Below, one piece after another: positions 52,566-63,759 of a DNA stretch of 64,000 nucleotides (position 1 is the first letter of the stretch; each line of letters opens with the position of its first letter). The notes under the pieces were generated by a model, which was not told the origin of the DNA, made no database searches, and saw only the letters and a list, made by a program, of their open reading frames with translations. The DNA lies in the NCBI RefSeq assembly GCF_001895925.1, contig NZ_MPPI01000014.1, positions 1 to 64,000 on the forward strand, written 5' to 3'. A program made the translations under genes and the position numbers. This DNA comes from Phormidesmis priestleyi ULC007. Its GTDB lineage: Bacteria; Cyanobacteriota; Cyanobacteriia; Leptolyngbyales; Leptolyngbyaceae.

Positions 52566-52813
52566 AGGGTTGCCTCGCAATGGCGGTCTAAGTCTGAAAC
52601 TTTTTGCAACAAGGGATTTGTACAAAAAGCTTTGTAAACCTCCACAATAAAGCTGAGATTGAGTACTTTCTCAGTTTTGACATCTAAATGCAGAAATTTT
52701 TACATCACTTCACGATCGTCCTAATGCAAAGGCTGATATAGACGGAAAAAGCAACACCCCTTAATGTACAAGAACAAACCTTAATCCTTAATCCCAGCGA
52801 CTTTTTTCTACCC

Positions 52814-53350
52814 ATGCCTCTAGAAGAAATTGAAATTCTCTCATCTAAAGAAATTCGTCGAACTCTAACTCGTTTAGCGTCTCAAATCGTTGAAAAATCA
52901 GGGGATTTGTCCAAACTCGTTCTGTTGGGAATTTATACTAGAGGAGTTCCTCTAGCTGAAAAATTAGCAGAGCAGATTGAAGTGTTAGAAGGGGTAAACG
53001 TGGCGATCGGGGCGCTTGATATCACCTTTTATCGAGATGATTTTGACACGATCGGGCTTCGCACCCCGGCTAAAACCAATATCCCGTTTGATCTCTCAGG
53101 AAAAACTGTGGTGCTAGTCGATGATGTGATTTATAAGGGGCGAACGATTCGAGCCGCATTGGATGCCGTGATTGATCATGGAAGACCCGAAGTGATTCGA
53201 TTGGCGGTGTTGGTCGATCGTGGTCATCGCGAGGTGCCGATTCATCCCGACTTTACGGGCAAAAAGCTGCCGACTGCCAAAGAAGAAAGGGTCAAAGTCT
53301 ATCTACAAGATATTGATGGACGAGATGGCGTGGAATTAATTAAAGGTTGA
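52814..53350 (+). CDS. pyrR: PyrR, bifunctional pyr regulator/uracil phosphoribosyltransferase
   Basis: Type I phosphoribosyltransferase of 178 residues. The PRPP-binding loop is [20 protein letters not shown]; the N-terminal [20 protein letters not shown] and [20 protein letters not shown] segments are also typical. In Gram-positives PyrR attenuates the pyr operon; in cyanobacteria the regulatory role is less clear and the UPRT activity may dominate. No pyr biosynthesis gene is adjacent and I see no obvious attenuator. fni follows after 18 bases. Confidence 0.95.
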   Translation: MPLEEIEILSSKEIRRTLTRLASQIVEKSGDLSKLVLLGIYTRGVPLAEKLAEQIEVLEGVNVAIGALDITFYRDDFDTIGLRTPAKTNIPFDLSGKTVVLVDDVIYKGRTIRAALDAVIDHGRPEVIRLAVLVDRGHREVPIHPDFTGKKLPTAKEERVKVYLQDIDGRDGVELIKG

Positions 53351-53368
53351 TCAGCTAGGTTAATATTT

Positions 53369-54403
53369 ATGGATTCTTTTGCAGAAACCCAAACTCGCAA
53401 AGCCGATCATCTTCGCATTTGTTTAGATGAAGATGTGCAGTGTCGAGACGTGACGAATGGATTAGAGCGCTATCGATTTACTCACAATTGTCTACCAGAC
53501 CTGAATCTCAGCGACATTAATCTCACCACAACGTTTTTAGGCAAACCTTTAGGCGCACCGATTCTGATCTCCTCAATGACCGGGGGAACAGAGTTTGCAA
53601 AGCTGATTAATTGCCGTTTAGCAGAAATCGCTCAACATTACAAGTTTGCGATGGGCGTAGGTTCGCAGAGAGTGGCAGTCGAAAATCCTTTAGTGGCAGA
53701 CACATTTGCGATTCGATCGATCGCGCCAAACGCCGTTTTATTTGCCAATTTAGGTGCAGTTCAGCTTAACTATCGCTACGGAATTGACGAATGTCAGCGA
53801 GTCGTGGAGTTGCTCGAAGCAGACGCACTGATTTTGCATCTCAATCCGTTACAAGAGTGTGTGCAGACGAAGGGCGACACCAATTTTCGCGGTCTGCTAG
53901 AAAAAATTGCGGTGCTTTGTGACAAGCTTTCTGTCCCAGTAGTGGTCAAGGAAGTGGGAAATGGTATTTCAGGCGCGATCGCTCAGAAACTGATTGCGGC
54001 AGGTGTGGCAGCGATCGACGTGGCTGGCGCGGGTGGCACCTCTTGGGCAAAAGTCGAGAGCGAACGGGCGCAAGATGATAAACAGCGCCGACTGGGGGCA
54101 ACCTTCGCCGATTGGGGTATTCCGACTGCTGAGTGCATCACGGCGGTACGAGCCATTTCACCGGATATTCCCCTCATTGCCTCTGGGGGGTTGCGAAATG
54201 GCTTAGAGATTGCCAAGACGATCGCCCTCGGTGCCGACCTCGCAGGGTTAGCATTTCCTTTTTTACAAGCGGCTAGTGAGTCTGAAGCAGCACTTCATGC
54301 GTTAGCCGATGTGTTGATCTCAGAAATCACAACCGTGCTTTTTTGCACTGGCAACGCAACGCTGACCGCCTTGAAACGATCGGGTTCCCTGCTCAACTGT
54401 TAA
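53369..54403 (+). CDS. fni: Type 2 isopentenyl-diphosphate isomerase (FMN-dependent)
   Basis: Interconverts IPP and DMAPP for carotenoid and chlorophyll side-chain synthesis. 344 residues in a TIM-barrel fold. R-K-x-D-H motif at the start ([20 protein letters not shown]), then [40 protein letters not shown], and the FMN phosphate loop [20 protein letters not shown]. Its stop overlaps, by 4 bases, the end of the convergent carotenoid oxygenase gene. Confidence 0.95.
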   Translation: MDSFAETQTRKADHLRICLDEDVQCRDVTNGLERYRFTHNCLPDLNLSDINLTTTFLGKPLGAPILISSMTGGTEFAKLINCRLAEIAQHYKFAMGVGSQRVAVENPLVADTFAIRSIAPNAVLFANLGAVQLNYRYGIDECQRVVELLEADALILHLNPLQECVQTKGDTNFRGLLEKIAVLCDKLSVPVVVKEVGNGISGAIAQKLIAAGVAAIDVAGAGGTSWAKVESERAQDDKQRRLGATFADWGIPTAECITAVRAISPDIPLIASGGLRNGLEIAKTIALGADLAGLAFPFLQAASESEAALHALADVLISEITTVLFCTGNATLTALKRSGSLLNC

Positions 54404-55980
54404 GACTCAAAGTAGTGGGGCGTAAAGCTCCCGTGTAACCCGTAGGGGACGTGGTGCTTGAGATGGAGTCGGGCGATCGCGCCTTTTTCTAAATCTTTGG
54501 CATCTAGAATCACAACATCGGTGCGATCGTGCTGACTGTCATAGACCATAGTCAATAGCCAACCGTCATCTTCATCGCCCTCGACTTGGGTATAAAGTCC
54601 TGATGCTCCAGGCAACTCACGAGGCACAAATACAGGCTCACCGACATAACCGTCTGGTGCAGCGCTCCAAATTTGACGATGCTCTGATTTCAGATCGACT
54701 TTTAGAATCGCTTGAAGCGGGGCATTTCCTTGGGCAGTGTGAGCGGCTCCTAGATAGACATAGCGGTGTTCGCGTCCCGCCTTGGCAGGATGAATAAACG
54801 GAAACTCACAGCAGCGAGGCTCGACCAATTGACGATCGACCGCTTTGGTTTCTAAATTCATGCGAAATCGCCATAGCTGACCCGGCGCAAGGGCAGCAAA
54901 ATCAGTCTCGCGATAGTCAGCGCCCACTTTGACAGCAGGCAAATTCTCATAGCAAATTGAGTCAATCACAATCTCACCCTCTTGCTCATAAGCGTTGGCG
55001 TGGTGAAAGACAAATCCCGATTGAGTTTCCAGAATAATCGGCTTGGGTCGTGACGCAACATCGCGAGGAATCACAATCACCCGCGTCGGCTTGTTGGGTT
55101 GAAATTTAATACACTCACCCGGCGATCGTGTGCCCATTAAAAACGGCACCGGATTAAAGGCAACCGGATTCTGAAAAAAGATGCAGTAGTTGGGTGTAAT
55201 TGCAAAATCATGAATGAAGGCAAACCCTGGCACCGGATGATTGTGCTGACGAACGATCGCTCCTTTCAGATCTAATTCATAAATATTGATCGTAAAAGAC
55301 AAGCCCGCTTTGATGGCGAAGTTGACTAAGCACGGGGCACCTGCGTCAAACTGAGAAGCCGGATCAATCCAGGGATGGGCTGCAAAAGGTGCGCTAGGTT
55401 GTAAGGCTCCGTCAAAATATTCTTGCCCCAAAGTTTCCAATGTGCGCGGATCGAGGCGATAAGGTTCTGCGGCTTCCCAAAGGGCAAGCAGTTTCCCACC
55501 CCAGTAAAGGATTTGGGTATTGGCGATATTTTTGATCTTGGTATCAAAAGCGTTTGCAAGCCAGCCTCCTGGTTTTTGAGTCCCAAACACACCGCGATAG
55601 AGAATGCGTCCCGCTTGCTGTTCGGCAACATATCCTTCAGTGCGAACAAAGCGATTGCGAAAGTGGGCGCGGCCGTCTTTAATTGCGATCGCACAAACCA
55701 TTCCATCTCCATCAAAAGGATGTTGAATGCGTTGTCCATTTACGTCTAAACGCCCAGGCCCATTACGAAACAACGTGCCATTTAACTCAGGCGGAATTTG
55801 TCCCTCTATCTCGTCAATCCAGTAATCATATTCTTGATCGAGAGAGCGATATCCTTTCTGCCACTCCTGAGTATTGTAGGAAGTAATCGGAACCGTAGAC
55901 GCGTGTTCACCAAGCTGAAAACTTTGCATAGTCACTTGTGTTTCGGAGCGTTCAATTTCTAGCTGTCCATAAGAATTCAT
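54400..55980 (-). CDS. Carotenoid cleavage oxygenase
   Basis: Iron-dependent dioxygenase of the RPE65/apocarotenoid oxygenase family, 526 residues. [20 protein letters not shown] is the conserved early motif. The four iron-ligand histidines are likely in [31 protein letters not shown] and the C-terminal [11 protein letters not shown]. No signal peptide. It cleaves or oxidises carotenoids; the exact bond cannot be read. An internal ATG (MQSFQLGEH) 16 codons in is an alternative start. Convergent with fni, whose product feeds the same pathway. Confidence 0.92.
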   Translation of the reverse strand: MNSYGQLEIERSETQVTMQSFQLGEHASTVPITSYNTQEWQKGYRSLDQEYDYWIDEIEGQIPPELNGTLFRNGPGRLDVNGQRIQHPFDGDGMVCAIAIKDGRAHFRNRFVRTEGYVAEQQAGRILYRGVFGTQKPGGWLANAFDTKIKNIANTQILYWGGKLLALWEAAEPYRLDPRTLETLGQEYFDGALQPSAPFAAHPWIDPASQFDAGAPCLVNFAIKAGLSFTINIYELDLKGAIVRQHNHPVPGFAFIHDFAITPNYCIFFQNPVAFNPVPFLMGTRSPGECIKFQPNKPTRVIVIPRDVASRPKPIILETQSGFVFHHANAYEQEGEIVIDSICYENLPAVKVGADYRETDFAALAPGQLWRFRMNLETKAVDRQLVEPRCCEFPFIHPAKAGREHRYVYLGAAHTAQGNAPLQAILKVDLKSEHRQIWSAAPDGYVGEPVFVPRELPGASGLYTQVEGDEDDGWLLTMVYDSQHDRTDVVILDAKDLEKGAIARLHLKHHVPYGLHGSFTPHYFES

Positions 55981-56050
55981 AACAGATGACTTCGTTCTTT
56001 AATCGACAAGACTAAAAATATCAATCACCTATTATTAGTTTGCTGTCGCA

Positions 56051-57469
56051 CTAATCAACTGGCTTCTCAACGATCGCTTCTCGTCTTCGAGGAGGCACCA
56101 ACTCTGAAACTAAATCTGGCAACTCTAAACTGGAGAACGATTGAGCTTCAGAAACAGTCTGTAGTTCTTCATCGGCTCCGGGTAGCCAGCCCAAAAATAT
56201 GAGAGGCAATAATGTGCTGAGATTGGTGATCAACACGAGCAGCCACAGCTTATCAAAATTGGTTTCGTTGATTCCTAGCCAATGGGTCAGCACTGCCCCA
56301 AACTCATAAGATACCAATCCAGCCAGGTTAACAACTGACATTAACAGTGCAAACAGCGTCGCTTCAACTCCGAGTGGGCACAGTCTAGCAGCCAGTACCA
56401 AAACGGGCATGAAAGCAATTTGCCCCATCATCGTCAGCACCAAGCTATCACCCAAACTAAACCAGCGATCGTCGATTCCGATCGCTCGATTGGCGTGAGT
56501 GACGAGCAGCAACATTGTCATGCCTAATGCGGATGAAGCGACGATCGACCATCCACAAATCACCCGAAACGGCACAGACTTGAGAAATCGTTGATAAATC
56601 CAAATGCCAACGAGTGCCGCGATGCTAGTGACTAATCGCACTCGCCCCAAAAATTCAGGCTCAAACCCTAGCTCATTGGTCGAGAAGTAGAAAAATGCAG
56701 ATTCTGCGGTGGGCGTTGCTTGCCAAAGAAACAAAAACGCAGTAGGCATCCAGATTGATTTCTGAGTGATGGCTTGTTTGAGTTGCCCTAACTGAGTTCG
56801 CACGATCGACCAGTCCGACCGTTCGATCACTGGAGACTCAGCAATCCACCAGGCGACAGCAGACACAATCAATGGAAAGAATGCCGTAATTGCAAACACC
56901 GTTCGAGTATCAAACTGTGACAGCAGCCAGCCACTTAAATAAGCAGTCACCAATCCACCAACCGCAGACGCGCCCCAGCAGAGCGCTTGCAGTGACCCTG
57001 CGCCACTGACGGATTCTGACCGGGCCCGCTCAACTACCAGCGAATCGACAATCACATCGCTAACAGCAACGGACAACGACCCTAGGGCGATCGTTAAGGT
57101 TGCTGCCCAAGGGCTATGCACGATCGTGGCCAGAGCGACCCAAGATAGCGCTCCTAAAAACCCTGATAGCACTAAATAGGGTCGTCGCCGATAGCCGAAG
57201 ATCGGTAGCCCGTCAGAAACAAAACCAAACAATGGCTTGATCATCCAGGGTAGGGCCACAATGCCCAGCAGCGCAGATACCTCTGCGGGACTCAGCCCTA
57301 ACTCATCTTTCAAGAAAAAGCTGACGGCTAGACGCGCTAATCCTAAAACTCCTTGCACAAAGTAGACCAGCAAGATTGCGATCAACTCTGCCGAGGGTTC
57401 TTGACCAAAAAATATCTTCTTGGTCAGCGACTCTTTAAATTTTGATAAACCAGTTCGGGAAACAATCAT
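56051..57469 (-). CDS. Folate/biopterin transporter (BT1-family MFS)
   Basis: Integral membrane protein of 472 residues with about twelve helices. VYFVQGVLGLARLAVSFFLK, DELGLSPAEVSALLGIVALP and WMIKPLFGFVSDGLPIFGYR are the signature opening of the FBT family; SVSGAGSLQALCWGASAVGG and the later TNELGFEPEFLGRVRLVTS also fit. The cyanobacterial homologue slr0642 transports folates. Long cytoplasmic N- and C-termini are present. It shares the upstream region with the divergent hli gene. Confidence 0.92.
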   Translation of the reverse strand: MIVSRTGLSKFKESLTKKIFFGQEPSAELIAILLVYFVQGVLGLARLAVSFFLKDELGLSPAEVSALLGIVALPWMIKPLFGFVSDGLPIFGYRRRPYLVLSGFLGALSWVALATIVHSPWAATLTIALGSLSVAVSDVIVDSLVVERARSESVSGAGSLQALCWGASAVGGLVTAYLSGWLLSQFDTRTVFAITAFFPLIVSAVAWWIAESPVIERSDWSIVRTQLGQLKQAITQKSIWMPTAFLFLWQATPTAESAFFYFSTNELGFEPEFLGRVRLVTSIAALVGIWIYQRFLKSVPFRVICGWSIVASSALGMTMLLLVTHANRAIGIDDRWFSLGDSLVLTMMGQIAFMPVLVLAARLCPLGVEATLFALLMSVVNLAGLVSYEFGAVLTHWLGINETNFDKLWLLVLITNLSTLLPLIFLGWLPGADEELQTVSEAQSFSSLELPDLVSELVPPRRREAIVEKPVD

Positions 57470-57670
57470 TGATAATTTTTAACAAATATCAATCAATAGT
57501 TCCCATCATAGTCCCATATTTTAGGCATGTGACTCCATGTCAGTGGCTCAACCTAGATTCAATCAGCAAATCTTATGGGAAAGAAAGTCTGTACTATCCT
57601 TAATAATTTGACATCAAACGTAATATTGAGTTACATTACGAACAGCTAATGCACGTCAGAGTACCCAACC

Positions 57671-57853
57671 ATGCAAGACACACAAAAAGTAACGGCTACG
57701 ATCGCTTCTGAAGACCGCAACGCTTGGAAGTTTGGTTTTACCCCTCAAGCTGAACTGTGGAATGGCCGCTTTGCCATGATTGGCTTTGTTGCCGCACTCG
57801 CGACCGAATATTTCTCAGGCGAAGGCACACTGCGCTTTCTCGGTCTACTGTAA
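57671..57853 (+). CDS. hli: High light-inducible protein (Hlip/Scp)
   Basis: One-helix protein of 60 residues with the chlorophyll a/b-binding motif AELWNGRFAMIGFVAALATE (Glu, Asn and Arg in ExxNGRxAMIG). Hlips bind chlorophyll and carotenoid and quench energy during photosystem II assembly and under stress. The upstream 200 bases contain AT-rich promoter DNA shared with the divergent transporter gene. A good terminator follows. Light-stress induction is expected from the family, not seen here. Confidence 0.95.
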   Translation: MQDTQKVTATIASEDRNAWKFGFTPQAELWNGRFAMIGFVAALATEYFSGEGTLRFLGLL

Positions 57854-57899
57854 TTATTTCTTCTTTAGATTTCTGGTCAACCTTAAAGGATAGTTTAAC

Positions 57900-57930
57900 G
57901 GACACTTCATTTGAAGTGTCCATATTTTTG
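57900..57930 (+). terminator. Rho-independent terminator of hli
   Basis: Perfect 9-bp stem GGACACTTC (57900-57908) and GAAGTGTCC (57913-57921) with an ATTT loop, followed by ATATTTTTG. It lies 46 bases after the hli stop. Confidence 0.93.
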
Positions 57931-57951
57931 TCTGTTTTTGATGACTTACAC

Positions 57952-57983
57952 AAAAGACCCAGAAGAGTTACTCCTGAGTCTTT
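57952..57983 (-). terminator. Terminator of sigA
   Basis: On the minus strand AAAGACTCAG (from 57983) pairs with CTGGGTCTTT (to 57952), leaving an interrupted inner stem around the loop and ending in a short T run. It is about 55 bases beyond the sigA stop codon. Confidence 0.8.
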
Positions 57984-58037
57984 GTAAATCTATCTCAGGG
58001 ACGTATTGCTTACGCCCCGCTTGTCAGACAATTCAGC

Positions 58038-59168
58038 TTATCGGATGTATTCTTTTAAGACACTGTTGCGATTGGGATGGCGCAACTTACGGAGAGCCTT
58101 TGCTTCGATTTGGCGAATCCGTTCACGAGTGACGTTAAAGATCTGTCCAATCTCTTCCAGGGTCTTCATTCGACCGTCATCTAAGCCGTAGCGGAGTCTC
58201 AACACGTCTTTCTCACGAGGGCTGAGAGTTGCTAAAACGCCTTCAAGATCTTCTCGAAGCAGGTTTTTAGAAACCTGATCTTCGGGGGTTTCACCATCTG
58301 ACTCAATAAAGTCACCCAGACGAGAATCTTCTTCCTTTCCGATCGGCGTTTCTAACGAGATCGGCAACTGAGCAGACTTGGCGATAAAGCGAAGTTTCTC
58401 GATCGTCATTTCCATCCGAGTTGCAATCTCCTCTTCAGTGGGCTTTCGACCCATTTCTTGAGAGAGTAACTTGGTGGTTTTTTTGATTCGAGAAATGGTT
58501 TCATAAAGGTGAACCGGGAGGCGAATCGTCCGCGATTGGTCGGCGATCGCTCTGGTGATTGCTTGACGAATCCACCAGGTGGCATAGGTTGAGAACTTGT
58601 AGCCCTTTTCGTGGTCAAACTTCTCAGCCGCCCGAATCAGACCTAAGCTGCCTTCCTGAATTAGGTCTTGGAAAGAAAGACCCCGGTTCATGTATTTTTT
58701 GGCGATCGACACCACGAGACGCAGGTTAGACTGCACCATCTTGTCTTTGGCACGGCGACCTAAATGCAATCGATGCCGAAACGCCGTCAGCGGCATGTTG
58801 ACTTCGGTTGCCCACTCTTTATCTTGAGGCTCACGGCTCAACTTTTCTGTCAGCCTGACCCGAATTCGCTCTAGCTCTAGCAAGTCTGCGATTTTCCGCG
58901 CTAGTTCGATTTCTTCATCGGCTCTCAGCAGACGAATTCGACCGATCTCTTGCAGATACAGCCGAATCGAGTCTTCGGTGTAGTGCTTTTTCTTGGCTTG
59001 TGCTCGACGGCGGGCAGCGCGAGCCTTGCCTGTTTTGGTGTCATCATCTGCCGGAGAATCCGGCTCGTCCTGGTCATCTTCGTCATAAAGCTCGACTTCG
59101 GTGTCGAGGGGTTCATCAGAAGGACTGCCAAGACTGAGTGCTTCGAGTACGTTGTTGGCCTGGGTCAT
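58038..59168 (-). CDS. sigA: Group 1 RNA polymerase sigma factor
   Basis: Primary sigma-70 factor of 376 residues. An acidic N-terminal segment is followed by a basic stretch and region 1.2 ([20 protein letters not shown]), region 2 ([40 protein letters not shown]), region 3 ([16 protein letters not shown]) and region 4.2 ([20 protein letters not shown]). This completeness and the [15 protein letters not shown] segment indicate the essential SigA rather than a group 2 factor. The frame runs on to 59324, but the ATG at 59168 follows GAGGAA at the right distance. Confidence 0.94.
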   Translation of the reverse strand: MTQANNVLEALSLGSPSDEPLDTEVELYDEDDQDEPDSPADDDTKTGKARAARRRAQAKKKHYTEDSIRLYLQEIGRIRLLRADEEIELARKIADLLELERIRVRLTEKLSREPQDKEWATEVNMPLTAFRHRLHLGRRAKDKMVQSNLRLVVSIAKKYMNRGLSFQDLIQEGSLGLIRAAEKFDHEKGYKFSTYATWWIRQAITRAIADQSRTIRLPVHLYETISRIKKTTKLLSQEMGRKPTEEEIATRMEMTIEKLRFIAKSAQLPISLETPIGKEEDSRLGDFIESDGETPEDQVSKNLLREDLEGVLATLSPREKDVLRLRYGLDDGRMKTLEEIGQIFNVTRERIRQIEAKALRKLRHPNRNSVLKEYIR

Positions 59169-59994
59169 GCCGCGTTCCTCATGCTCCTTAAGGGGTGAAA
59201 GTAGAAAATTTAAGCGCCGGAGAACGGTAATTCGTTCAATCTGGTTGCAAGATGCAGTCACTGGCTCTTTGTCATTAGCGCTTGTGCCTCGCTTGAAAGA
59301 TGGCTCTCTCAATCGAGGAGTCACTAATAATCACTGAAAAATCAAGGTATGCTGCATTCCCTCGAAAATAGGGCGGGGTAGAGATACCAACGCAAAAGTC
59401 ACTATTGCTGAATGTCTTAATGTCTCCCCAATTGTAGCTTTTCTCACAAAAGTTGCACCTTATTTATCTGTCTTAATCTGCAAAGTTAGAAAACCAAGAC
59501 AAAATCTGTCTATATGGCGCTTGGCTCATGAAGCAGTGAAAAGCTTTTGTGACTACAAGGATTAACGTCAGCACAGTTTGTAACTCAATCCAAAGTCATC
59601 CAATAAATGGTTGCTTCTAACGTTCAGCCGTGGAGATAGCTGCGATGAGGCAACGCTAAATCCCGTTCAAATACCACCTCCAAATCGCACTTAAAGGTTA
59701 GACAGCTAGATACGTCTCTATGATGTTACGTTAGCCCAAATTCAAGAACTTGGGTCTAGACTCTATATTAAGTTAGATGATATTTTCATTCATTTAAGTC
59801 TGGTATGTAAGCAGTTTAGGGGTATTTTTTAGACTGATTGTGGCTATTTCAAATGAATGAAACGGTTATGTATCAATCTTTTTGGCGATAGCAAGCTGCT
59901 AGTGCTGCTATTGTGAAGATATTAAAAAGTTTGATGACTCAAGCCTTAATTGATTGAAAGATTTGGGCTAATCAACTTGCAAGACAGACGATCG
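59169..59994. other. Long leader/intergenic region upstream of sigA, no gene seen
   Basis: About 830 bases lie between the sigA start and the end of the polysaccharide deacetylase gene. The first 156 remain open in the sigA frame without coding character. The rest is AT-rich, with no long open frame, tRNA or clear palindrome. It should contain the sigA promoter(s); a small RNA is possible but I have no direct sign of one. Confidence 0.5.
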
Positions 59995-60672
59995 TCAGCC
60001 ATCTATCACATCTGCCCATAACTGATTGACCGTCACAAATTCATACCCTCGATCGAGTAGTGCCGGGATGAGCCGATCAACGGTCTCTGCCACATCCTGT
60101 CCGCCATAATATCCATCGTGCAGGACAATAATCGAGCCATTTTGGACGCAATCTAAAACTCGTTGCACTACGATCGCCACACCAGGTTGCACCCAATCTT
60201 CAGGAATCACGCTCCACATCACAGGGCGATAGCCCCACTGATTGAGCAGACCTAACGTTTTGGCAGTAAACAGTCCGTTTGGAGGGCGAACATCTATTAA
60301 TGTTAGAGATGGACTCTGACAAGCGTTGACGATCGCGGTTTTTGTCTGCTCTAGATCTTGCTTGAGTTTGCTGAGAGACATCGTGGCAAATGAGTGATGA
60401 TCATAGCCGTGCAGGCCCAGCCAATATCCTTTTTGGTAAATCGCTTGAGCGAGCGTGGGAGTTCGATCCACGCAAATTCCGAGCCAAAAGAAGCTGGCGG
60501 GAATCTTATGGCGATCGAGCACGTCTATCAGAGAAGACGTGTAGGGAGGATAAGGGCCGTCATCAAAGGTAAGTGCAATTTTAGGAACTTGCTGATTACC
60601 CGACCACAGGCAGTTAGGGAAGTTTGGCTTAAGAAAGCGATGGAGGATTGGATAGAAGGGAGCAAATTGCAT
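59995..60672 (-). CDS. Polysaccharide deacetylase (NodB homology)
   Basis: Carbohydrate esterase family 4 protein of 225 residues. Motif 1 KIALTFDDGPYPPYTSSLID carries the catalytic and metal Asp pair, and motif 2 GLHGYDHHSFATMS supplies the metal His residues (HxxxH). Motif 3 VRPPNGLFTAKTLGLL has Pro-Asn where the classical motif has Tyr, and SIIVLHDGYYGGQDV provides the last His. No signal peptide is evident. It probably deacetylates peptidoglycan or an exopolysaccharide. Confidence 0.9.
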   Translation of the reverse strand: MQFAPFYPILHRFLKPNFPNCLWSGNQQVPKIALTFDDGPYPPYTSSLIDVLDRHKIPASFFWLGICVDRTPTLAQAIYQKGYWLGLHGYDHHSFATMSLSKLKQDLEQTKTAIVNACQSPSLTLIDVRPPNGLFTAKTLGLLNQWGYRPVMWSVIPEDWVQPGVAIVVQRVLDCVQNGSIIVLHDGYYGGQDVAETVDRLIPALLDRGYEFVTVNQLWADVIDG

Positions 60673-60774
60673 AAAACAAGGAGCTTAAACTTCAGGTTCA
60701 GCTTATAGAAACCGATGGTCTGCGGGAAGGAGGTTCTCTCTACGAACCCTCTATTTAATTTTAGAGAAGAGTTT

Positions 60775-61170
60775 TTAGTTAGCAGCGCGACAAAGCTGCC
60801 GTGCGGAAGCAGACTGAATAAGAGAAAAAAGTACATCAGAACTGAGAGGGCTGACCAAGAAGCCGTCAAAACCCGGATTTTCGTCTTGGTGAAGCCAGCT
60901 TGGGGCATGAGCATCCGTTAATGCGACCAGCGTAATGTTATCAGCATCGGCGATCGCCCTGAGTGTGGGAACGAGCTTTTTTGACCAGAGTCTATAGTTG
61001 CCTTGCACAATTACCAAGCACGGCGGATTTCGATGGACGCGATCGACTGCCTGATCGGGTGTGGTAACAATTTCTAGGGCACACCTTAAACGTCCCAGAA
61101 GAAATTCTAACCCGTGCAAATCTTCAGTTTGCTGCGTTAAGAGTAAAACGTGACTCGCTGCGAGTTTCAT
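60775..61170 (-). CDS. Degenerate receiver-domain (pseudo-receiver) protein
   Basis: Protein of 131 residues with the alternating pattern of a CheY-like fold: LAASHVLLLTQQTEDLHGLE, CLVIVQGNYRLW, NITLVALTDAH, GFDGFLVSPLSSDVLFSLI. The phosphoacceptor Asp position reads IVQGNY (no Asp), the acidic pair after strand 1 is TQQTE, and the Lys of strand 5 is Ser in LVSPLS, so ordinary phosphorylation is not expected. It may bind another ligand or partner. The frame extends to 61209, but the ATG at 61170 (MKLAASHVLLL) is the likely start. Confidence 0.7.
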   Translation of the reverse strand: MKLAASHVLLLTQQTEDLHGLEFLLGRLRCALEIVTTPDQAVDRVHRNPPCLVIVQGNYRLWSKKLVPTLRAIADADNITLVALTDAHAPSWLHQDENPGFDGFLVSPLSSDVLFSLIQSASARQLCRAAN

Positions 61171-61699
61171 GACGAAATATACCAAGCTATTTGTCACTAT
61201 AGCGGTCACAAAAACTCGTTTTTTCAGGAATTAAATGATAGAAACCTTTCAGACGTTGCTTTTTAAGCTTTAGTTTTCGATAAGTTGCTTCCATTTTTCT
61301 TAGTTTTTGCTGCTTATCAATCGTTAACTTAAATTTTTTATTTCAATTAACGGGGCAATAGAATATTGACGTTTTAGCTTAGAAAAGCTTAAATAACCAT
61401 TCAATTTGATCTCTGTTTCTTTACTAAAAGCTTTCATATCTCTAGCTTTCGAGCTTTGTATGCAGAATATAGAAAGCCAAATTCAAATAACATTCTAAAG
61501 ATTTCTATAACAATTCGGCCTGCTTACAGAACACTCTTAAGCACTTGAGGTTTGTACACTTTAAGAAGGTTTCGCGAAAAGATTAAGAATTCATTTAGTT
61601 TACTGTTTGTTGCCAGCAAATTTTGAGTAATTACTCTTACGATCGCTTCATATTCGGCGTGATTTCTTAACAATTAATCCCTGCGATTACAAATCTTTC
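61171..61699. other. 529-base AT-rich intergenic region, no gene seen
   Basis: Between the pseudo-receiver start and the queC end. Strikingly AT-rich with several AGCTTT/AAAGCT strings (61265-61460), no open frame with coding character and no clear hairpin. It should hold the promoter of the pseudo-receiver gene. Confidence 0.5.
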
Positions 61700-62389
61700 T
61701 CATTGATCAAAAGCTTGTCCTGCTGGAGTTGCCAAATCTGCTCTACCCGCTTCGATCAAGGCACGATCGCGAATTCGGCAAGAATCGCAGACTCCGCAAG
61801 GTCGATCGCCCCCTTGATAGCAAGACCAGGTAAGCGAGATCGGCACCTCTAACTGCAAGGCACGATGCACGATATCGACTTTTGAGTCGGTTACTAAAGG
61901 TGCAACCAATCTTGGAGCTTTTCCTTCCAATCCGGCTTTTGAAGAGAGGGTTGCAAGGTGTTGAAACGCCTCTAAATATTCAGGACGACAATCTGGATAG
62001 CCGGAATAATCAACGGCGTTAATGCCCAGATAAACCGCTTCTGCATTTTTTGCCTCTGCAAGCGAAAGCGCGATTGCGATAAACACCGTGTTTCGTCCGG
62101 GGACATAAGTAATAGGAATCACGTCAGACTGAGCGCCATTAGTAGGGACGGCGATCGCGGGATCGGTCAAAGCAGAACCGCCCCACTGCGCCAAATTCAC
62201 CTGCATCACAAAATGGTCTTGAATCTTTAAGTGAGCAGCAACCTGGTTTGCAGCGAGTAGCTCTCGATCGTGTCGTTGACCATAATTTAATGACAGAGCA
62301 ATCACGTCATAGCCATCGGCGATCGCTTGAGCGGCTGATGTTGCAGAATCTAACCCACCAGAGAGGAGGACGACGGCTTTAGGTTTCAT
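61700..62389 (-). CDS. queC: 7-cyano-7-deazaguanine synthase
   Basis: ATP-dependent enzyme making preQ0 for queuosine (or deazapurine) synthesis, 229 residues. The PP-loop is [40 protein letters not shown] and [20 protein letters not shown] are conserved; zinc cysteines are in [20 protein letters not shown]. The frame opens at 62470, overlapping the upstream hydroxylase gene, but [12 protein letters not shown] at 62389 is the natural start. No preQ1 riboswitch is evident in the 67-base gap. Confidence 0.96.
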   Translation of the reverse strand: MKPKAVVLLSGGLDSATSAAQAIADGYDVIALSLNYGQRHDRELLAANQVAAHLKIQDHFVMQVNLAQWGGSALTDPAIAVPTNGAQSDVIPITYVPGRNTVFIAIALSLAEAKNAEAVYLGINAVDYSGYPDCRPEYLEAFQHLATLSSKAGLEGKAPRLVAPLVTDSKVDIVHRALQLEVPISLTWSCYQGGDRPCGVCDSCRIRDRALIEAGRADLATPAGQAFDQ

Positions 62390-62456
62390 GTTGACTTTTT
62401 TAAGATCAGGGCGAGAAAAATTTAGGCGGTTTAGCGATCGTTTCCAAATCCCATTG

Positions 62457-63689
62457 TCATCTTTGAGCAAGTTTAGGAACGCGCCCCGTTAACCCGGTCA
62501 TAAGTTTGAGCGCAAATGATTTGACTGGTAACACAGTTTGAAGAACCCATAAACCTGAGCGACGTAAAAGGATGATCGGAAGAATATTATTAGAAAAAGT
62601 GCGATCGAGCAGATCGGTAAAGCCCAAAATAATCAGATTTTCCCACTTGCGCCAGCGTTCATAGCGTTTGAGAACTTTGAGGGTTGCAATGTCTTCGCCC
62701 TGTTGGTGTGCGGTTTGCAAAACTTGCGCCAAAGCCGCCGCATCTCGAATTCCCATATTGATGCCCTGCCCGCCTACAGGGTGACAACAATGCGCCGCGT
62801 CTCCAATTAGCGCTAATCGAGGCAACACATAACGAGTGCTATGCATTAGCTGAACCGGAAACACATAGCGATCGCCTTCAAGCGTGAGTTTGCCCATCTG
62901 ATCGCCATAGCGACGGGTGAGTTCTTTTAAAAACTGATCATCGTCTAGAGCCACGATCGCCGCTGCCTCAGCGCGAGGAGCCGTCCAAACAATTCGACAT
63001 CGATGACTCGGCAAAGGCAGAATGGCAAACGGCCCGCTTGCCCAAAATCGCTCATAGGCTGTGTGATCGTGGGATTTTTCGGGCTTGATGGTGGCGACGA
63101 TGCAAGACTGCCAATATTGCCAGCCGTGAGTGCGAATTTTGGCTTGTTGACGGAGGGGCGATCGCGCTCCATCTGCGGCAACGATTAACCGAGTGCGAAT
63201 TGATTGAACTTTTCCGTTCACTAATACTTCTAGCGTTGCCTCGTCGGGTTGGCGATCGGTCTTCACTACCTTTGCAGGACACAGCCAAGTAATATGAGGA
63301 TTCTGCCGCAAAGAGTCTTGAAGTGCAGCGATTAAAACCTGATGCTCGGCAACATATCCCAAGGTTTGGGCACCTAAATCTTGAGGCGAAAACTGCACCA
63401 CATTGGGATAGTCGGCATCTGAGAGACGAATTTTAGTATAAGTTTCAAGCTGGAGGCGGATCTGGTTCCAAACGCCGATGCCATCAAGAATGCGGCTAGA
63501 GAGCGGAGAAATATTGTAGGCTTGCCCTCTGGCGCTTGCGATCGATTTTGCTTCGGCTTCGATCAACACCACGCTTAACCCGGAATCTTTTAAAGCACAG
63601 GCAAGGGTTGCCCCCACGACACCCCCGCCGACGATCGCCAAATCATAGTCATAGGTTGAGGAACTGAGTTGGGGTGTCGCGCTCGTCAT
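62457..63689 (-). CDS. UbiH/COQ6-type FAD-dependent hydroxylase
   Basis: Flavoprotein monooxygenase of 410 residues. The N-terminal FAD site is [20 protein letters not shown], the middle DG motif [13 protein letters not shown] and the third FAD motif [20 protein letters not shown]. It is comparable to the UbiH-like protein of Synechocystis (slr1300). Cyanobacteria lack ubiquinone, so the substrate is unknown; quinone or carotenoid hydroxylation has been considered. It precedes queC on the same strand. Confidence 0.9.
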   Translation of the reverse strand: MTSATPQLSSSTYDYDLAIVGGGVVGATLACALKDSGLSVVLIEAEAKSIASARGQAYNISPLSSRILDGIGVWNQIRLQLETYTKIRLSDADYPNVVQFSPQDLGAQTLGYVAEHQVLIAALQDSLRQNPHITWLCPAKVVKTDRQPDEATLEVLVNGKVQSIRTRLIVAADGARSPLRQQAKIRTHGWQYWQSCIVATIKPEKSHDHTAYERFWASGPFAILPLPSHRCRIVWTAPRAEAAAIVALDDDQFLKELTRRYGDQMGKLTLEGDRYVFPVQLMHSTRYVLPRLALIGDAAHCCHPVGGQGINMGIRDAAALAQVLQTAHQQGEDIATLKVLKRYERWRKWENLIILGFTDLLDRTFSNNILPIILLRRSGLWVLQTVLPVKSFALKLMTGLTGRVPKLAQR

Positions 63690-63759
63690 CTTAGAAAACT
63701 GATAGGATACGAAACTTTACATCTATTGTTACAGAAAAAGACGGGAGACTGAAGAACCA

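Noticed and set aside
61171-61699. Possible origin or RNA gene in the AT-rich gap
   Set aside because: I found no DnaA-box cluster, no paired stems and no conserved RNA pattern; only AT richness is visible.
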